From CAZFLN01 sp964519905 (GTDB lineage: Bacteria > Patescibacteriota > Microgenomatia > UBA1400 > UBA1396), in contig CAZFLN010000002.1 in NCBI GenBank assembly GCA_964519905.1, forward strand, positions 19,815 to 83,814: a stretch of 64,000 nucleotides of DNA. The letters run 5' to 3'. Positions within the stretch are counted from its first letter, which is position 1; each line of letters opens with the position of its first letter. The position numbers and the translations under genes were made by a program. Below the pieces are notes generated by a model. It ran no database searches. It was not told where the DNA came from and saw only the letters and a list, made by a program, of their open reading frames with translations. Positions 42,010-51,471 of the stretch are shown piece by piece.

Positions 42010-42783
42010 TCAACTCTGTTGAAATAACACTCGCCACACAAATCGAGGCAACCAAATCTGACGCCGCCAACGGCCAGGTTCTTGCACCAAGCGGAACAAC
42101 CACTCAAGTTTCCAGTACGTTACCCAGCTTGGCGGTGCTTGAAGTTTTCCAGAAAGCACATCGAACGCCCCACCCACAACCATAAGCACTCGAACGCCGG
42201 CTACTTGCAGCTTCTGTGCATTCTCAACACTCCATTGCTCTTGCTTTGGGGCGCCAAAACCAACAAAAATAACTTCTGGTTTCCATGAAGAAACTGTGTT
42301 CCAGAATTCATGATCTTCTTGTGTCGTGGGCTGATTCGCGTCCGAAAATCCGGGAATTCCAAGAATCTTCTTTCCTGTTGAATCAAATTTCTTTGCTGTC
42401 AGAGGCGCGGAATCAGCCAACCCACCTAACAAAAGAATTCGTGGGAGATTTTCTCTGCGTCTGCTCTCTGTATAGAAAAAAAGTATTTTTTCCAAAACAC
42501 CTCTCCCGCTGACACGACTCACATCCAGTGAGCCAAGCCTCTGAGCAGCCCAAATTAATCCGTTTCCGTCCGGGAGAAATACATCGCCATGTTGCAAAGC
42601 GCGAAGAAAAGAAATATTCCGCTCCGCCAACTCAACTTGCTCCGGATTCGGAGTAAAAATAATCTGGAGCGTACTTCCTTGTGCCATCTCCACTATTGCA
42701 GCTGCAAAAAAATCTTCTGTCCCAGAATACAGACGTGGAATCAACCAACTCAACACAGACTGTTGCTTCTCTGCCGCAGACAT
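42010..42783 (-). CDS. WecG/TagA/CpsF-family glycosyltransferase
   Basis: These enzymes add N-acetylmannosamine-type sugars to lipid carriers for teichoic-acid or surface glycan synthesis. The 257-aa protein has the family motifs LPDGNGLIWAAQ and VGFGAPKQEQW, followed by GGAFDVLSG. The ATG at 42783 shares a base with the stop of the MreB-like gene upstream (TAATG), so translation is coupled. Confidence 0.9.
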   Translation of the reverse strand: MSAAEKQQSVLSWLIPRLYSGTEDFFAAAIVEMAQGSTLQIIFTPNPEQVELAERNISFLRALQHGDVFLPDGNGLIWAAQRLGSLDVSRVSGRGVLEKILFFYTESRRRENLPRILLLGGLADSAPLTAKKFDSTGKKILGIPGFSDANQPTTQEDHEFWNTVSSWKPEVIFVGFGAPKQEQWSVENAQKLQVAGVRVLMVVGGAFDVLSGKLQAPPSWVTYWKLEWLFRLVQEPGRWRRQIWLPRFVWRVLFQQS

Positions 42784-43586
42784 TATTGCTCTCCTTGGAC
42801 GATACTTCTCAGGCCAAGTGGAATGTTGCTCCAGGAGAAAAACGTCACGGGTGTTTGTAACACTTGCGCCCAGGCTCGAGATTGGCCTCGTGGAGCTTCT
42901 TCCGTAATCCAAATAATTCCATCCTGCGTAAAACTTGTGATGAACTCGGCGGGAGTTTTTTGCAAAAACTCCCGCCACACCAAGCTCAGCTCTTCCGGAG
43001 ATGGTGTGGAATTCTGTTGCCAACGACGAGAATGCACATACTCAACTTGCACTTGTCCAAAGGCTAAAAGACACAAGAAAATATTTTCAGAGTCAGACCA
43101 TCCAACCACGTATCCATGCGACGAGGTGTAGGGTAAACCAGCTGCTGCCGCCGCCGCGAGCGCCGGATGCCAAGCCTGAACATGACGGGCCCCAGCTCCA
43201 AACAACGCTCGTTGCCAGAGTTCTCGCATAAATGGCGAAGTGTGCGGCGCGAGGACAACATGAACCGATGGCTTAAGAAGAAATCGAGTGCCCAGAGCCT
43301 CCCAGATTATTGCGCGCAAAAGTAATCGCGCCGCAACTTCATCAGAAATACTCAAAGAAGTAAATGGAAGTAAAATTTTGGTTTTCTGCGTACCAGCATA
43401 CTCAACTTCTCGAGCTTGAGCTCCATAGGCAATGACTTTATAGTCTGGATCAGAAACCAAAATTCGAGACGGAATCTGCAACACTCCACCGCGCAAGCTC
43501 GTGACATACACCGATTCTTCCATTGGCGTCAAAAAAACCGCGGTATTCCACCATTGCTGCAGTGCTGAGAGTCGCGAGCTCGTCAT
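42783..43586 (-). CDS. Second degenerate MreB-like/actin-fold protein
   Basis: The 267-aa protein aligns with MreB through GGVLQIPSRILVSDPDYKVI, AYGAQAREVEYAGTQKTKI, RFLLKPSVHVVLAPH and the subdomain IIA pattern FGAGARHVQAWHPALAAAAA followed by GLPY. It lacks the N-terminal DLGT phosphate loop and a recognisable DxGGGT motif, so it is unlikely to be an ATPase. It is coupled to a TagA-type glycosyltransferase, so it may scaffold surface-glycan synthesis; that is inference. Confidence 0.72.
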   Translation of the reverse strand: MTSSRLSALQQWWNTAVFLTPMEESVYVTSLRGGVLQIPSRILVSDPDYKVIAYGAQAREVEYAGTQKTKILLPFTSLSISDEVAARLLLRAIIWEALGTRFLLKPSVHVVLAPHTSPFMRELWQRALFGAGARHVQAWHPALAAAAAAGLPYTSSHGYVVGWSDSENIFLCLLAFGQVQVEYVHSRRWQQNSTPSPEELSLVWREFLQKTPAEFITSFTQDGIIWITEEAPRGQSRAWAQVLQTPVTFFSWSNIPLGLRSIVQGEQ

Positions 43587-43642
43587 GAAGTGTCTTTCGT
43601 TTGTGACAGATACTCTTCTGTACTCTATAATCATACCTTGAT

Positions 43643-45123
43643 ATGACCAATCGTCGCGCTCGAATTGCTTGGACCGTATTTGCGATCGTTTCTATAACGA
43701 TTGGTACGGCTGTGGCAATTGCTATTGCCCAGGGAGCCAGACCTTCTCGAAGTCAATTTGTGACTGAGCGAGGATTACTCGTTGCCAACTCTACTCCCAA
43801 AGGCGCTCGCGTTTTTGTTGATGGTCGATTTTTAACGGCCACCGACGATACAAACTCTGTTGATCCAGGTGAGTATGATGTCGAAATTGTACGAGAGGGA
43901 TACTACCCTTGGAAAAAACGCCTTACGATTGAGAAACAGTTAGTAACACAAGCGAATGCCCTGCTCTTTCCCATGGCTCCCAGTTTGGCACCACTCACCT
44001 TTTCTGGCGCCACCAATCCTGTTCCTTCACCAGACGGACAACGCTTAGTAGTGCATACAGCTTCTGCCTCAACCGCAGCAAACAATGGCTACTACGTGCT
44101 TGATTTGTTCGATAATCCGCTCGCTTTCCAACGGGGNNNNNNNNNNGTCCACGACAAATCATGCCAAACTCCGAGTACTTCCCACCAGAAACAACCGAAA
44201 TTGTTTGGTCTCCAGATAGCTCACAGGTACTGTTCCTCTCTCCTCGGAAAGCTGTTTTGATAGACCCTTCTCGCTCAAACGATCCAGCTACGCTGCGAGA
44301 CTCCACCTTTGACTTAGCCAATATTTTTAGCCAGTGGGAAGAAGAAATGTACAAACGTGACCGTCAACGCTTGGCCCTCTTCCCAGCACGAATTCAAGAA
44401 GTTGCCACGAGCAGTGCCGTGAACGTGTATTTTTCTCCTGATGAAGAAAAAATAATGTATACAGCCACCAAAGAATTTTCATTAGAAGATGGTTTGATCC
44501 CACAAAAACTTGCTTCCAGCACCCAACAGCAGGAAAGAATTACTCAAGTGGGTGGAATTTATATCTATGATCGTGATGAAGATCGTCAGTTCCGAGTTGG
44601 CAACGACGAATCCTGGCAAGAAACTTTCGAAGAAGAAACTGAATCCAGCGCTACCGCAGCTGCTACGGTAAATCGTACTCTCACAGTGAATCGTGCACAA
44701 ATTGAAGAAGAATTAGCCTCAACAGCCGAGGTAACAGTGAAGGCAAAGAAACTCTTAGCCACTGATTTGGCAGAGAATCGACAACCCCTTTCCCTGACGG
44801 CTACCCCATCTGCCTTTACCCGCCTGCAAGATCTAGACTCTCCAGTCACTACCATCAGGAACTTCCGTACATACCATAGTCCACTCTTCTCTCATGGTCT
44901 CCAGTGGTTCCCGAACTCTCAACATGTAATTTCTCCAGAACAAACAAGCANNNNNNNNNNCATTCGCATAAAAGAATTCGACAACACAAACTCTGTGCAA
45001 ATCTACGCTGGCCCATTTGCTGATAACTTTGTGTATCCTTGGCCGAATGGTTCCCGATTGATTATTCTTACAAACTTCCAATCAGAAGTTCCTGCGAACT
45101 TGTACACCATTGATCTCAAGTAA
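43643..45123 (+). CDS. PEGA-domain/beta-propeller surface protein with two gaps
   Basis: The protein has an N-terminal membrane anchor (about residues 8-30) and a PEGA domain (about 45-100; NSTPKGARVFVDGRFLTAT, PGEYDVEIVREGYYPW). Propeller-like repeats follow (PSPDGQRLVVH, IVWSPDSSQVLFLSP, YFSPDEEKIMYTAT). Gaps at 44137-44146 and 44951-44960 interrupt it; the frame shifts across the first and is kept across the second. A TATAAT (43626-43631) lies 11 nt before the ATG. Such proteins are usually extracytoplasmic; function unknown. Confidence 0.75.
44137..44146. other. Scaffold gap (10 N)
   Basis: The frame changes across this gap by an amount that a one-base overlap (terminal G on both sides) would repair, giving QRGPRQIMPNSEYF. 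A real missing segment is not excluded. Confidence 0.6.
44951..44960. other. Scaffold gap (10 N)
   Basis: Contig ends share CA; merging removes 12 bases and keeps the frame (TSIRIKEFDN). The evidence for merging is weak because the overlap is only 2 bp. Confidence 0.6.
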
Positions 45124-45147
45124 CAAACTGCTCTGACCAATTCAGGG

Positions 45148-45153
45148 TATAAT
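45148..45153 (+). promoter_or_regulatory. -10 box of tRNA-Arg
   Basis: TATAAT lies 9 nt before the mature tRNA 5' end. Confidence 0.6.
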
Positions 45154-45162
45154 GCTCATAGC

Positions 45163-45234
45163 GTCCCGATAGTTCAACGGATAGAACAAGTGCCTCCTAA
45201 GCGCTAGATCCAGGTTCGATTCCCGGTCGGGACA
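45163..45234 (+). tRNA. tRNA-Arg (CCT)
   Basis: Acceptor stem GTCCCGA/TCGGGAC, anticodon stem AGTGC/GCGCT with loop CTCCTAA (anticodon CCT, reading AGG), T-arm GGTTCGATTCC. CCA is not encoded. Confidence 0.94.
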
Positions 45235-45276
45235 CTTCTGTTGTTCCCATTTTCTGTGGTTTCACCTAGGGTATAA

Positions 45277-45315
45277 AAGCAGAGCTCGGTCTCCCGAGCT
45301 CTGCTTCTTTTTTTG
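45277..45315 (+). terminator. tRNA-Arg downstream terminator
   Basis: AAGCAGAGCTCGG and CCGAGCTCTGCTT form a 13-bp stem followed by CTTTTTTT. It may also stop the convergent 45971 gene. Confidence 0.9.
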
Positions 45316-45326
45316 TTTGAATGAAT

Positions 45327-45971
45327 TTACTTCTTCCAGCGATTGTACAAAATGGCATATGCCAACAAGACAATTGGAGTGACCACAAACAATCCTAGAC
45401 CAAATGGAATCATTCCAATAATCATAAGGATGACAGAGATAACCATGAATCCAAATAAGGCCAACTTTCGACCTTCGGTCATAGCAGCACTCTTACTCAT
45501 AGCTTCGCCAACACCGAGACCAGAATCGAGGGTCAGGATTGGAGCAAAACCATACTTCAGAGCCAGATAGATTCCAGGGATTATCAGGAAGATCATTCCG
45601 ACCAAAACCAGCAATCCAACGACTAAACTCGTAATAAAGTACTGTACAAACGCACCAAAGTCGGCGGCTTGTTTAGCAATATCTGGAGCGCCTTGATTGC
45701 GAATCACTTTCAAAAATGCCCACAGTGCCAGCCACGTTCCATACGCAGTTACTAGGTTCCCAACAAAACTCAACCCGGGGACGCCTACAAATTCTGCAAC
45801 GAATGAAACGGCCGTACCTGCCACAGCCACACCAGCAATCGGGAGCAGCACATCAGTTTTGGATGTGAAGAGTTGGATCGCTTCGGTGAATGTGCTCATG
45901 GCACCTTCGGCAGCACGAGTAATTTCTTTTTCGATTACAGCTGTGTTTTCAGATGCTGAATGTTCAGACAT
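45327..45971 (-). CDS. Polytopic membrane protein
   Basis: The 214-aa protein has a polar N-terminus and about five or six membrane segments with long hydrophobic stretches (FITSLVVGLLVLVGMIFLII, VISVILMIIGMIPFGLGLFV). It resembles integral-membrane proteins of the glycerophosphodiester-phosphodiesterase-membrane-domain/DUF975 kind. The ATG at 45971 follows AAGGAG. Function unknown. Confidence 0.65.
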   Translation of the reverse strand: MSEHSASENTAVIEKEITRAAEGAMSTFTEAIQLFTSKTDVLLPIAGVAVAGTAVSFVAEFVGVPGLSFVGNLVTAYGTWLALWAFLKVIRNQGAPDIAKQAADFGAFVQYFITSLVVGLLVLVGMIFLIIPGIYLALKYGFAPILTLDSGLGVGEAMSKSAAMTEGRKLALFGFMVISVILMIIGMIPFGLGLFVVTPIVLLAYAILYNRWKK

Positions 45972-46074
45972 AGAAAATTCTCCTTTCAGAAAGCATAGCA
46001 CAAATCGTGCTCAAAACGCAAAGAAATTCTCCTCTCTCCTCAGAAAAAACTCTTTTCTTCTCTTGATGGAGGTG

Positions 46075-46080
46075 TATACT
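46075..46080 (+). promoter_or_regulatory. -10 box of tRNA-Pro
   Basis: TATACT lies 9 nt before the mature tRNA 5' end. Confidence 0.6.
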
Positions 46081-46089
46081 CACGTTCTA

Positions 46090-46162
46090 CGGGATGTAGC
46101 GCAGGTGGTAGCGCGCAGCGTTCGGGACGCTGAGGCCGCTGGTTCGAGTCCAGTCATCCCGA
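46090..46162 (+). tRNA. tRNA-Pro (CGG)
   Basis: Acceptor stem CGGGATG/CATCCCG, anticodon stem CAGCG/CGCTG with loop TTCGGGA (anticodon CGG), T-arm GGTTCGAGTCC, discriminator A. CCA is not encoded. The A73 fits the TGGT bulge of the proS T-box at 13.3 kb. Confidence 0.94.
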
Positions 46163-46203
46163 CTCTTCCAAAAATCATCTGAGTTTTGCTACCATGGAAG
46201 CTC

Positions 46204-47190
46204 ATGCCAAATCGTAAAAAAAAGTCACCGTCTTCCCGGCTTTCCGCTCGTCGCACAGCCATCTTTTTCCTGCTCATCAATACACTGGTGTGGGGAGCAG
46301 CACTCCCTTTCTCGAAACTTGGCCTGGAAGTGACCAGTGCGTTTTTCTTTTTGATGGGGCGATTTGCGGTTGCCGCCCTGTTTACACTTCCACTGCTTTT
46401 CTGGTTTTTGCGGCAACCGCAACAGCTCAAAAAGCACATTCCGCGCATTATTGCGCTCGAGTTTCTTGGGACAGTCGCCGCCCTCGGTCTGCTCTACACC
46501 GGACTGGATAAAACAACTTCGCTCGAAGCCAGTCTTATCACCACCACGACCCCAGTCTTTATAACCATTGGGGGAATCTTGTTCCTGCACGAAAAGCAAG
46601 AACGCTTTGAGTGGTTTGGCTTAGGTCTGGCTTTTTTGGGAACACTGTTGCTCGTGGCCGAACCAATGTTCAATGGACGCTGGCAGCAGGCAGAGTTTTC
46701 TTTCTTGGGGAACACACTTATTTTGTTTCAAAACATCGCCATTGCGGCGTATTATTTGCTGGCCAAAAAATTCTACACTGGAGTGCCAAAATTGTTTGTG
46801 GCGAGTGTCAGTTTTTGGGTAGGATTTGTGAGTTTTTCTCTCCTCAGTTTCTGGGAAGCCGGCTCTTGGTTTGCATTTACTTCCACCCTCGCTCGCGACT
46901 GGAGCAGTCCAGCAGTTTGGCTGGCTGTCGGGTACATGGGAGTCTTTGGATCGATTATCGGACTCACGGCCTACATTCAAGGGCAAGACGGCATAGAGGC
47001 CTCCGAGGCGAGCTTATTTACGTACTTGCAACCACTAGTCTCTATTCCTCTCGCTTGGCTGCTCTTTAGTGAACAAATTACTCCAGTCATGGCGGTTGCC
47101 GTGGCAATTATTTTTGGGGGAATCTTTGCATCAGAGTGGCGCAGACACACCAAACGATACAAAAAAACGCCCTCATCTTCGAAAAGATAG
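46204..47190 (+). CDS. EamA/DMT-family transporter
   Basis: The 328-aa protein has ten membrane segments in two EamA halves (about 15-150 and 165-305; motifs LVWGAALPFSKLGLEV, ALLYTGLDKTTSLEASLITT, TAYIQGQDGIEASEASLFTY). These drug/metabolite transporters export small metabolites; the substrate cannot be told. A TACCAT box ends 8 nt before the ATG. A terminator shared with ndk follows. Confidence 0.9.
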   Translation: MPNRKKKSPSSRLSARRTAIFFLLINTLVWGAALPFSKLGLEVTSAFFFLMGRFAVAALFTLPLLFWFLRQPQQLKKHIPRIIALEFLGTVAALGLLYTGLDKTTSLEASLITTTTPVFITIGGILFLHEKQERFEWFGLGLAFLGTLLLVAEPMFNGRWQQAEFSFLGNTLILFQNIAIAAYYLLAKKFYTGVPKLFVASVSFWVGFVSFSLLSFWEAGSWFAFTSTLARDWSSPAVWLAVGYMGVFGSIIGLTAYIQGQDGIEASEASLFTYLQPLVSIPLAWLLFSEQITPVMAVAVAIIFGGIFASEWRRHTKRYKKTPSSSKR

Positions 47191-47206
47191 GGCGTTTTTT
47201 GTTTTT
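47161..47206. terminator. Bidirectional terminator between the transporter and ndk
   Basis: AAAAAACGCCCT and AGGGCGTTTTTT form a long stem with A- and T-runs on both sides, between convergent genes. Confidence 0.9.
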
Positions 47207-47226
47207 ATTTTCACTTATTTGGCGTA

Positions 47227-47691
47227 TTACGCGCGCTCATCTTCACTGTATACCAGGAAGTCCAGAGCACTTACGTAGGTGAACACTTCGTTTTCACCAA
47301 ACAACAAAGCACGCTCTTTGACGGCGTTTTCTTCACTGTCAGAAGCATGGATCAAGTTGTTAGCACCAGACATAGCCAAGTCACCGCGAACAGAACCAAG
47401 TTCAGCCTCGCGACCCTTGGTAACACCAATCAAGTTGCGGATTGTAGAAACGGCATCGAGCCCTTCCCAAACCATAGCCACAATTGGTGTTTGCATCATG
47501 AATCCCTTGAGCTTTGGGAAAAATGGCTTATCTTTGTGGTGACCATACCATTCATCCAGAATAGAGTCATCCATCTTCATCATCTTGAGCGCGACGAGCT
47601 TGAGCCCTTTGCGTTCAAAACGAGTAATAATTTCTCCGATCACTCCACGTTGGAGGCCGTCTGGTTTAACGAGCACGAGAGATTGCTGCAT
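47227..47691 (-). CDS. ndk: Nucleoside diphosphate kinase
   Basis: Ndk equilibrates NDPs and NTPs. The 154-aa protein has the N-terminal VLVKPDGLQRGVIGEII and the active-site His in NNLIHASDS. It has an AAGGAAAC ribosome site and follows the M16 peptidase gene by 19 bp. Confidence 0.97.
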   Translation of the reverse strand: MQQSLVLVKPDGLQRGVIGEIITRFERKGLKLVALKMMKMDDSILDEWYGHHKDKPFFPKLKGFMMQTPIVAMVWEGLDAVSTIRNLIGVTKGREAELGSVRGDLAMSGANNLIHASDSEENAVKERALLFGENEVFTYVSALDFLVYSEDERA

Positions 47692-47710
47692 CGTTTCCTT
47701 TCTTCCTGCT

Positions 47711-48985
47711 TTACCAGGTTATTTCTTCTGCTTTATGTGGACCAATGAGCGCAAAATACAGTTCATCTTGCTTGATTATATCGTGAGCGACAGCCTGGAC
47801 TTGTTCCAGAGTGGTAGCTTTGATTCGAGCAATTACTTCTTCTTCCGTTTCTACCTCTCCGCGCAACAGCTGCTTCATGCCATACCAACTTGCCACAGAC
47901 TGAGAATCTTCCAGCTCTAACCAAGTCTGACCAATAATGTTTTCTTTGGCGTCGTCGACCTCTTGCTGTGTAATAGGCTTACTGCCATCCACCAATGCTA
48001 AGAATTCTTGGCGCATGGCTTGAACTGCTTCGTTGACTCGACGAGGATCCACACCGGCCGATCCTGTTAAGATTCCTACGTCATGATAATGATCGTTGCT
48101 CGCCCGAACGTAGTAGCACAATCCACGCTTCTCTCGAATCTCGGTGAATAAACGAGAACTCATCGCTCCACCAAAAAGTGTGGTCAAAATGGACAGTGCG
48201 GAGCGACGATCATCATTTCGAGAAAACGTTGGGAAGCCCATGATGAAATGTGATTGCTCAGTCTTCTTGAACACAATATTTGATCTTTTTTCGCCGTACA
48301 AACCAGAGAGATACGCTTCTCTTGTGGCTGATTTTCGGTCTTCCCCACCCTTAGAAATGAGGGTATTAAGGTGTTCAGGGAGTTTTTTATCGGCAACGAC
48401 GTCGGCATCGCCAGCGATCACAAACACTACGTTCTTAAATCCATACCAGGTGTTCATGTATGTAGAAAAATCCTCAGCTTTTAGCGAGGTAACAACCTCT
48501 TTGGTTCCAAGAATTGGATCAGACAGAGTATTCCCAGAGAAAACTAAGCGCTCGAAAATATCGTGCACGCTCCGCATGGGCATGTCTTCGTACATGTTTA
48601 TCTCTTCCACGATCACGCCAGACTCGCGATCAATATCCTCTTGCCGCAACAACGGCGCGCAGAGCATATCGGTTACTACATCGAGTGCAATGTCGAGAGA
48701 GCGAGACGCGAGTTTTACATAATACCCAGTGTATTCCTTGCCAGTAAAAGCATTGAACTCTCCTCCGACTCGATCAATCGTGGCGGCTAAAACTTGCGGC
48801 GTTGGATAGTTCTTGGTTCCTTTAAAGACCATGTGCTCAAGAAAATGAGAAATTCCGGCCAAATTCTCCGGCTCATATCTTCGACCAGTGTTGACCAAGG
48901 CTAAAGCTGTTACACTTTTGACACCAGGCATTGGAACTTGCAGAACTGTCAGGCCATTAGCCAGCGTAGTAGGAATGAATTGCAT
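47711..48985 (-). CDS. M16-family zinc peptidase
   Basis: The 424-aa protein has the inverted zinc motif HFLEHMVFKGT with the third ligand region VIVEEINMYEDMP about 75 residues on, and the C-terminal R/Y-type region TEIREKRGLCYYVRA. It resembles processing-peptidase-like bacterial proteases (PqqL/YmxG group). A TAGAAT box (48993-48998) ends 7 nt before the ATG. ndk follows. Confidence 0.93.
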   Translation of the reverse strand: MQFIPTTLANGLTVLQVPMPGVKSVTALALVNTGRRYEPENLAGISHFLEHMVFKGTKNYPTPQVLAATIDRVGGEFNAFTGKEYTGYYVKLASRSLDIALDVVTDMLCAPLLRQEDIDRESGVIVEEINMYEDMPMRSVHDIFERLVFSGNTLSDPILGTKEVVTSLKAEDFSTYMNTWYGFKNVVFVIAGDADVVADKKLPEHLNTLISKGGEDRKSATREAYLSGLYGEKRSNIVFKKTEQSHFIMGFPTFSRNDDRRSALSILTTLFGGAMSSRLFTEIREKRGLCYYVRASNDHYHDVGILTGSAGVDPRRVNEAVQAMRQEFLALVDGSKPITQQEVDDAKENIIGQTWLELEDSQSVASWYGMKQLLRGEVETEEEVIARIKATTLEQVQAVAHDIIKQDELYFALIGPHKAEEITW

Positions 48986-49077
48986 AGCCTGTATTCTACC
49001 CTACTGTGAATCGAGAACGAATGAGACAATTAGTGTATAAAAATTATATTTAATAGAAATTAGTAGTAATAAATGAT

Positions 49078-50448
49078 ATGAAAAGCATCGAAAAGCATAT
49101 AAACACATCTTTCATACTCAAATTTGTCATATTTTTGACTTTTTTTCTGCTTCCTACGCACTGGTTTTGGCACTTTTCCCCAAGTTGGGCGTATTGGAGT
49201 GGTATTCGAATGGAACCGTGGATTCCAAAAGTATTTGTGTCTACCCTCTTTGTTTTTCTTTTATGGATAGTTACAAGTGTTGAATTTTTGATTGGGCATG
49301 AAAAAAAACGACCTCGTGATTTCGCCAAAATCGGCCGTTCTGTACAGAAATGGGTGTTTGCCAATTGGAAACCTCTCGTTGTGGCGAGTATTTTTTTGAG
49401 TGTAAATATTGGATTTAGCCTGGTGCCACAGGTAAGTCTTGTATTTTGGATTCAAGTCTTCACCGGTCCAGCACTACTTTTAGCCTGGATCATTTTGTAT
49501 GAAAAATCATATTCCCAGTGGATTTGGTCTGGGGTGTTTGCAGGAATATCTTGGCAAATCTTTCTTGGCTGGTGGCAGTATCTTGTACAGGAATCACTGG
49601 GAGGTTATTGGTTCACAGGTCAACCTGATTTTAAATCAATTTTTATTGTTACATCAGAATTTTATGGAAGCATAGTAAAGCTCCCATATGGATCAACTCC
49701 TCACCCAAATGTACTTGCTGCCTGGGTTGTCTTCGGAATTCTCATTTGTTGGAAAAAAATGAGTGATATTCCCTCGATATTGAAAATTATCTGGAGTATT
49801 GCGGCATTTTTGACCGTATTCTGGACTGAATCCTTAGCGGCTTGGGCAACACTTTTGATTCTTGGGGTGTGGTTTACTCCGGCAATTCAACAGAAATGGA
49901 AGAATCTTTTATTTTGGCCAGGAATCATACTCCTTTTGGTGGCGAGTACATTCGGAATTGTCTGGGCAGATACAATTTCTCAACAAAGATATACCAGTCT
50001 TTCTCGAAGAGCAGTGATGATTCAATCAGTACCTCGACTTATGCTCGAGAAACCTCTTGGTTGGGGGGCACTCCAACACCCGCTTGGTTACACTCCTCGA
50101 GAGAATCGAGAACTCCAAACTCTTGCTCGACACCCGGTTCACTCTGCGGGAATAGCCTGGCTCCTAGATACTGGAGTTTGGACAATTTTATTACTCTTCA
50201 CTTTTTTTAATATTGTTCAAATAAAGTATTCTTTAAAAATACTCATTTTTTTACTCAGTATTCCGATTTTTAGCCTGGATCACTTTGGATACAGTACAAT
50301 TGGTGGTCAATTTTTATTTATTCTATTTTATTATTTTGTTTCAAATGATTTTACACTTAAAAGGCCTAGAACAATTGATCTCTTGAGAAAAAATAAGCGG
50401 AGAAACATTTCCAATTCGAAGAGAAATGAAGCAAGAATACTTCAATAA
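49078..50448 (+). CDS. O-antigen-ligase-like membrane protein
   Basis: The 456-aa protein has about eleven membrane segments. STPHPNVLAAWVVFG resembles the family HPN..A motif, and SRRAVMIQSVPRLMLEKPLG resembles the loop before the C-terminal helices. It is probably a glycan polymerase or ligase; substrate unknown. It is richer in A and T than most neighbours, as is the comEC block next to it. It converges on comEC. Confidence 0.75.
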   Translation: MKSIEKHINTSFILKFVIFLTFFLLPTHWFWHFSPSWAYWSGIRMEPWIPKVFVSTLFVFLLWIVTSVEFLIGHEKKRPRDFAKIGRSVQKWVFANWKPLVVASIFLSVNIGFSLVPQVSLVFWIQVFTGPALLLAWIILYEKSYSQWIWSGVFAGISWQIFLGWWQYLVQESLGGYWFTGQPDFKSIFIVTSEFYGSIVKLPYGSTPHPNVLAAWVVFGILICWKKMSDIPSILKIIWSIAAFLTVFWTESLAAWATLLILGVWFTPAIQQKWKNLLFWPGIILLLVASTFGIVWADTISQQRYTSLSRRAVMIQSVPRLMLEKPLGWGALQHPLGYTPRENRELQTLARHPVHSAGIAWLLDTGVWTILLLFTFFNIVQIKYSLKILIFLLSIPIFSLDHFGYSTIGGQFLFILFYYFVSNDFTLKRPRTIDLLRKNKRRNISNSKRNEARILQ

Positions 50449-50464
50449 TTCTTGCTCTCGCACA

Positions 50465-51364
50465 CTACGGTATATTTTGAAGCAACTTTTGAAGTCCCTC
50501 GTTAGCCTGGATGAAGGTATACCTCTTTCTGGACTCCAGAGTAAATGTCCCCAACTCGTCGGTACGAAGGACTTTTACGCCATTTTTTTCCAAATTTTCC
50601 AGAGGTAAAGGGTGTGGATGACCATATGAATTGCCCTTTCCAAGCGAAATCAGTCCTGTTTCGGGACGAATCTTGATAAGAAAATCATTACAAGATGACG
50701 ATTTTGACCCATGATGCGATACTTTTAAAAACTGAACCTGGTTTAGCAGAGACAGGTCTGCGAGTGCTAATTCACCTGAACACCCTAGATCACCGAGTCC
50801 TAAAAACCCGAAACTTTCACCTTCAATAAAAACTGCCAATGATCGATTGTTTGGACTCTCCTCAAGCTTCTTGAGGAGAGGATGGAAAGTGTAGAAATCT
50901 TCTCCGGACAATACTCTGATTCTCAGCCCAGGAAGAACCAAGACCTCACCAGCCTGTACGAAACGAAAGTTCTGAGAAGCAATCAGATCCTCGACCCCAA
51001 CCGCCTTACTCCCAAGACCGCTCCAGGGAATGCTCCACACTTCGCCAACAGAAAAAGACTGGAGGATAGATGGAACGCCCCCAATATGATCCATGTCCGA
51101 GTGAGTGAGAATCAACAAGTCAATTTTTTTGCTCCAAAATGGAAGTTTCTGAGTAAGACACTCTATAACGGCTGAATTTGGACCAGTGTCTATTAATACG
51201 ACAAACTGACCGTGTTGAATAAGGATCGCGTCACCTTGCCCCACGTCACACATCGTTAGCCTGGTTGTAACTTGTGTCTTCGGAATGAAAACTACTTGAA
51301 GCAACAGCAGGACAGAAAAAATCAAAAAGAGCAGCAAAATCCAAATGCGTCCCATAATTTTCAA
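50465..51364 (-). CDS. ComEC C-terminal metallo-beta-lactamase domain, separate protein
   Basis: The 299-aa protein has one N-terminal membrane anchor and an MBL fold: CDVGQGDAILI, LILTHSDMDHIGGV, LGDLG and VSHHGSKSSSCNDF. This is the C-terminal domain of ComEC, proposed to degrade the non-transported strand during uptake. Here it is a gene of its own, 107 bp after the membrane-channel part. Confidence 0.88.
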   Translation of the reverse strand: MKIMGRIWILLLFLIFSVLLLLQVVFIPKTQVTTRLTMCDVGQGDAILIQHGQFVVLIDTGPNSAVIECLTQKLPFWSKKIDLLILTHSDMDHIGGVPSILQSFSVGEVWSIPWSGLGSKAVGVEDLIASQNFRFVQAGEVLVLPGLRIRVLSGEDFYTFHPLLKKLEESPNNRSLAVFIEGESFGFLGLGDLGCSGELALADLSLLNQVQFLKVSHHGSKSSSCNDFLIKIRPETGLISLGKGNSYGHPHPLPLENLEKNGVKVLRTDELGTFTLESRKRYTFIQANEGLQKLLQNIP

Positions 51365-51471
51365 CCCTTATTTTTTAACGAGTAATACAATTCACAAATT
51401 TCTGAATGAAAATTTTTTATCTTGGTTAGATTCGTTTTCAAGCGATTCAAAAATATCTCACTCTAGACTCA

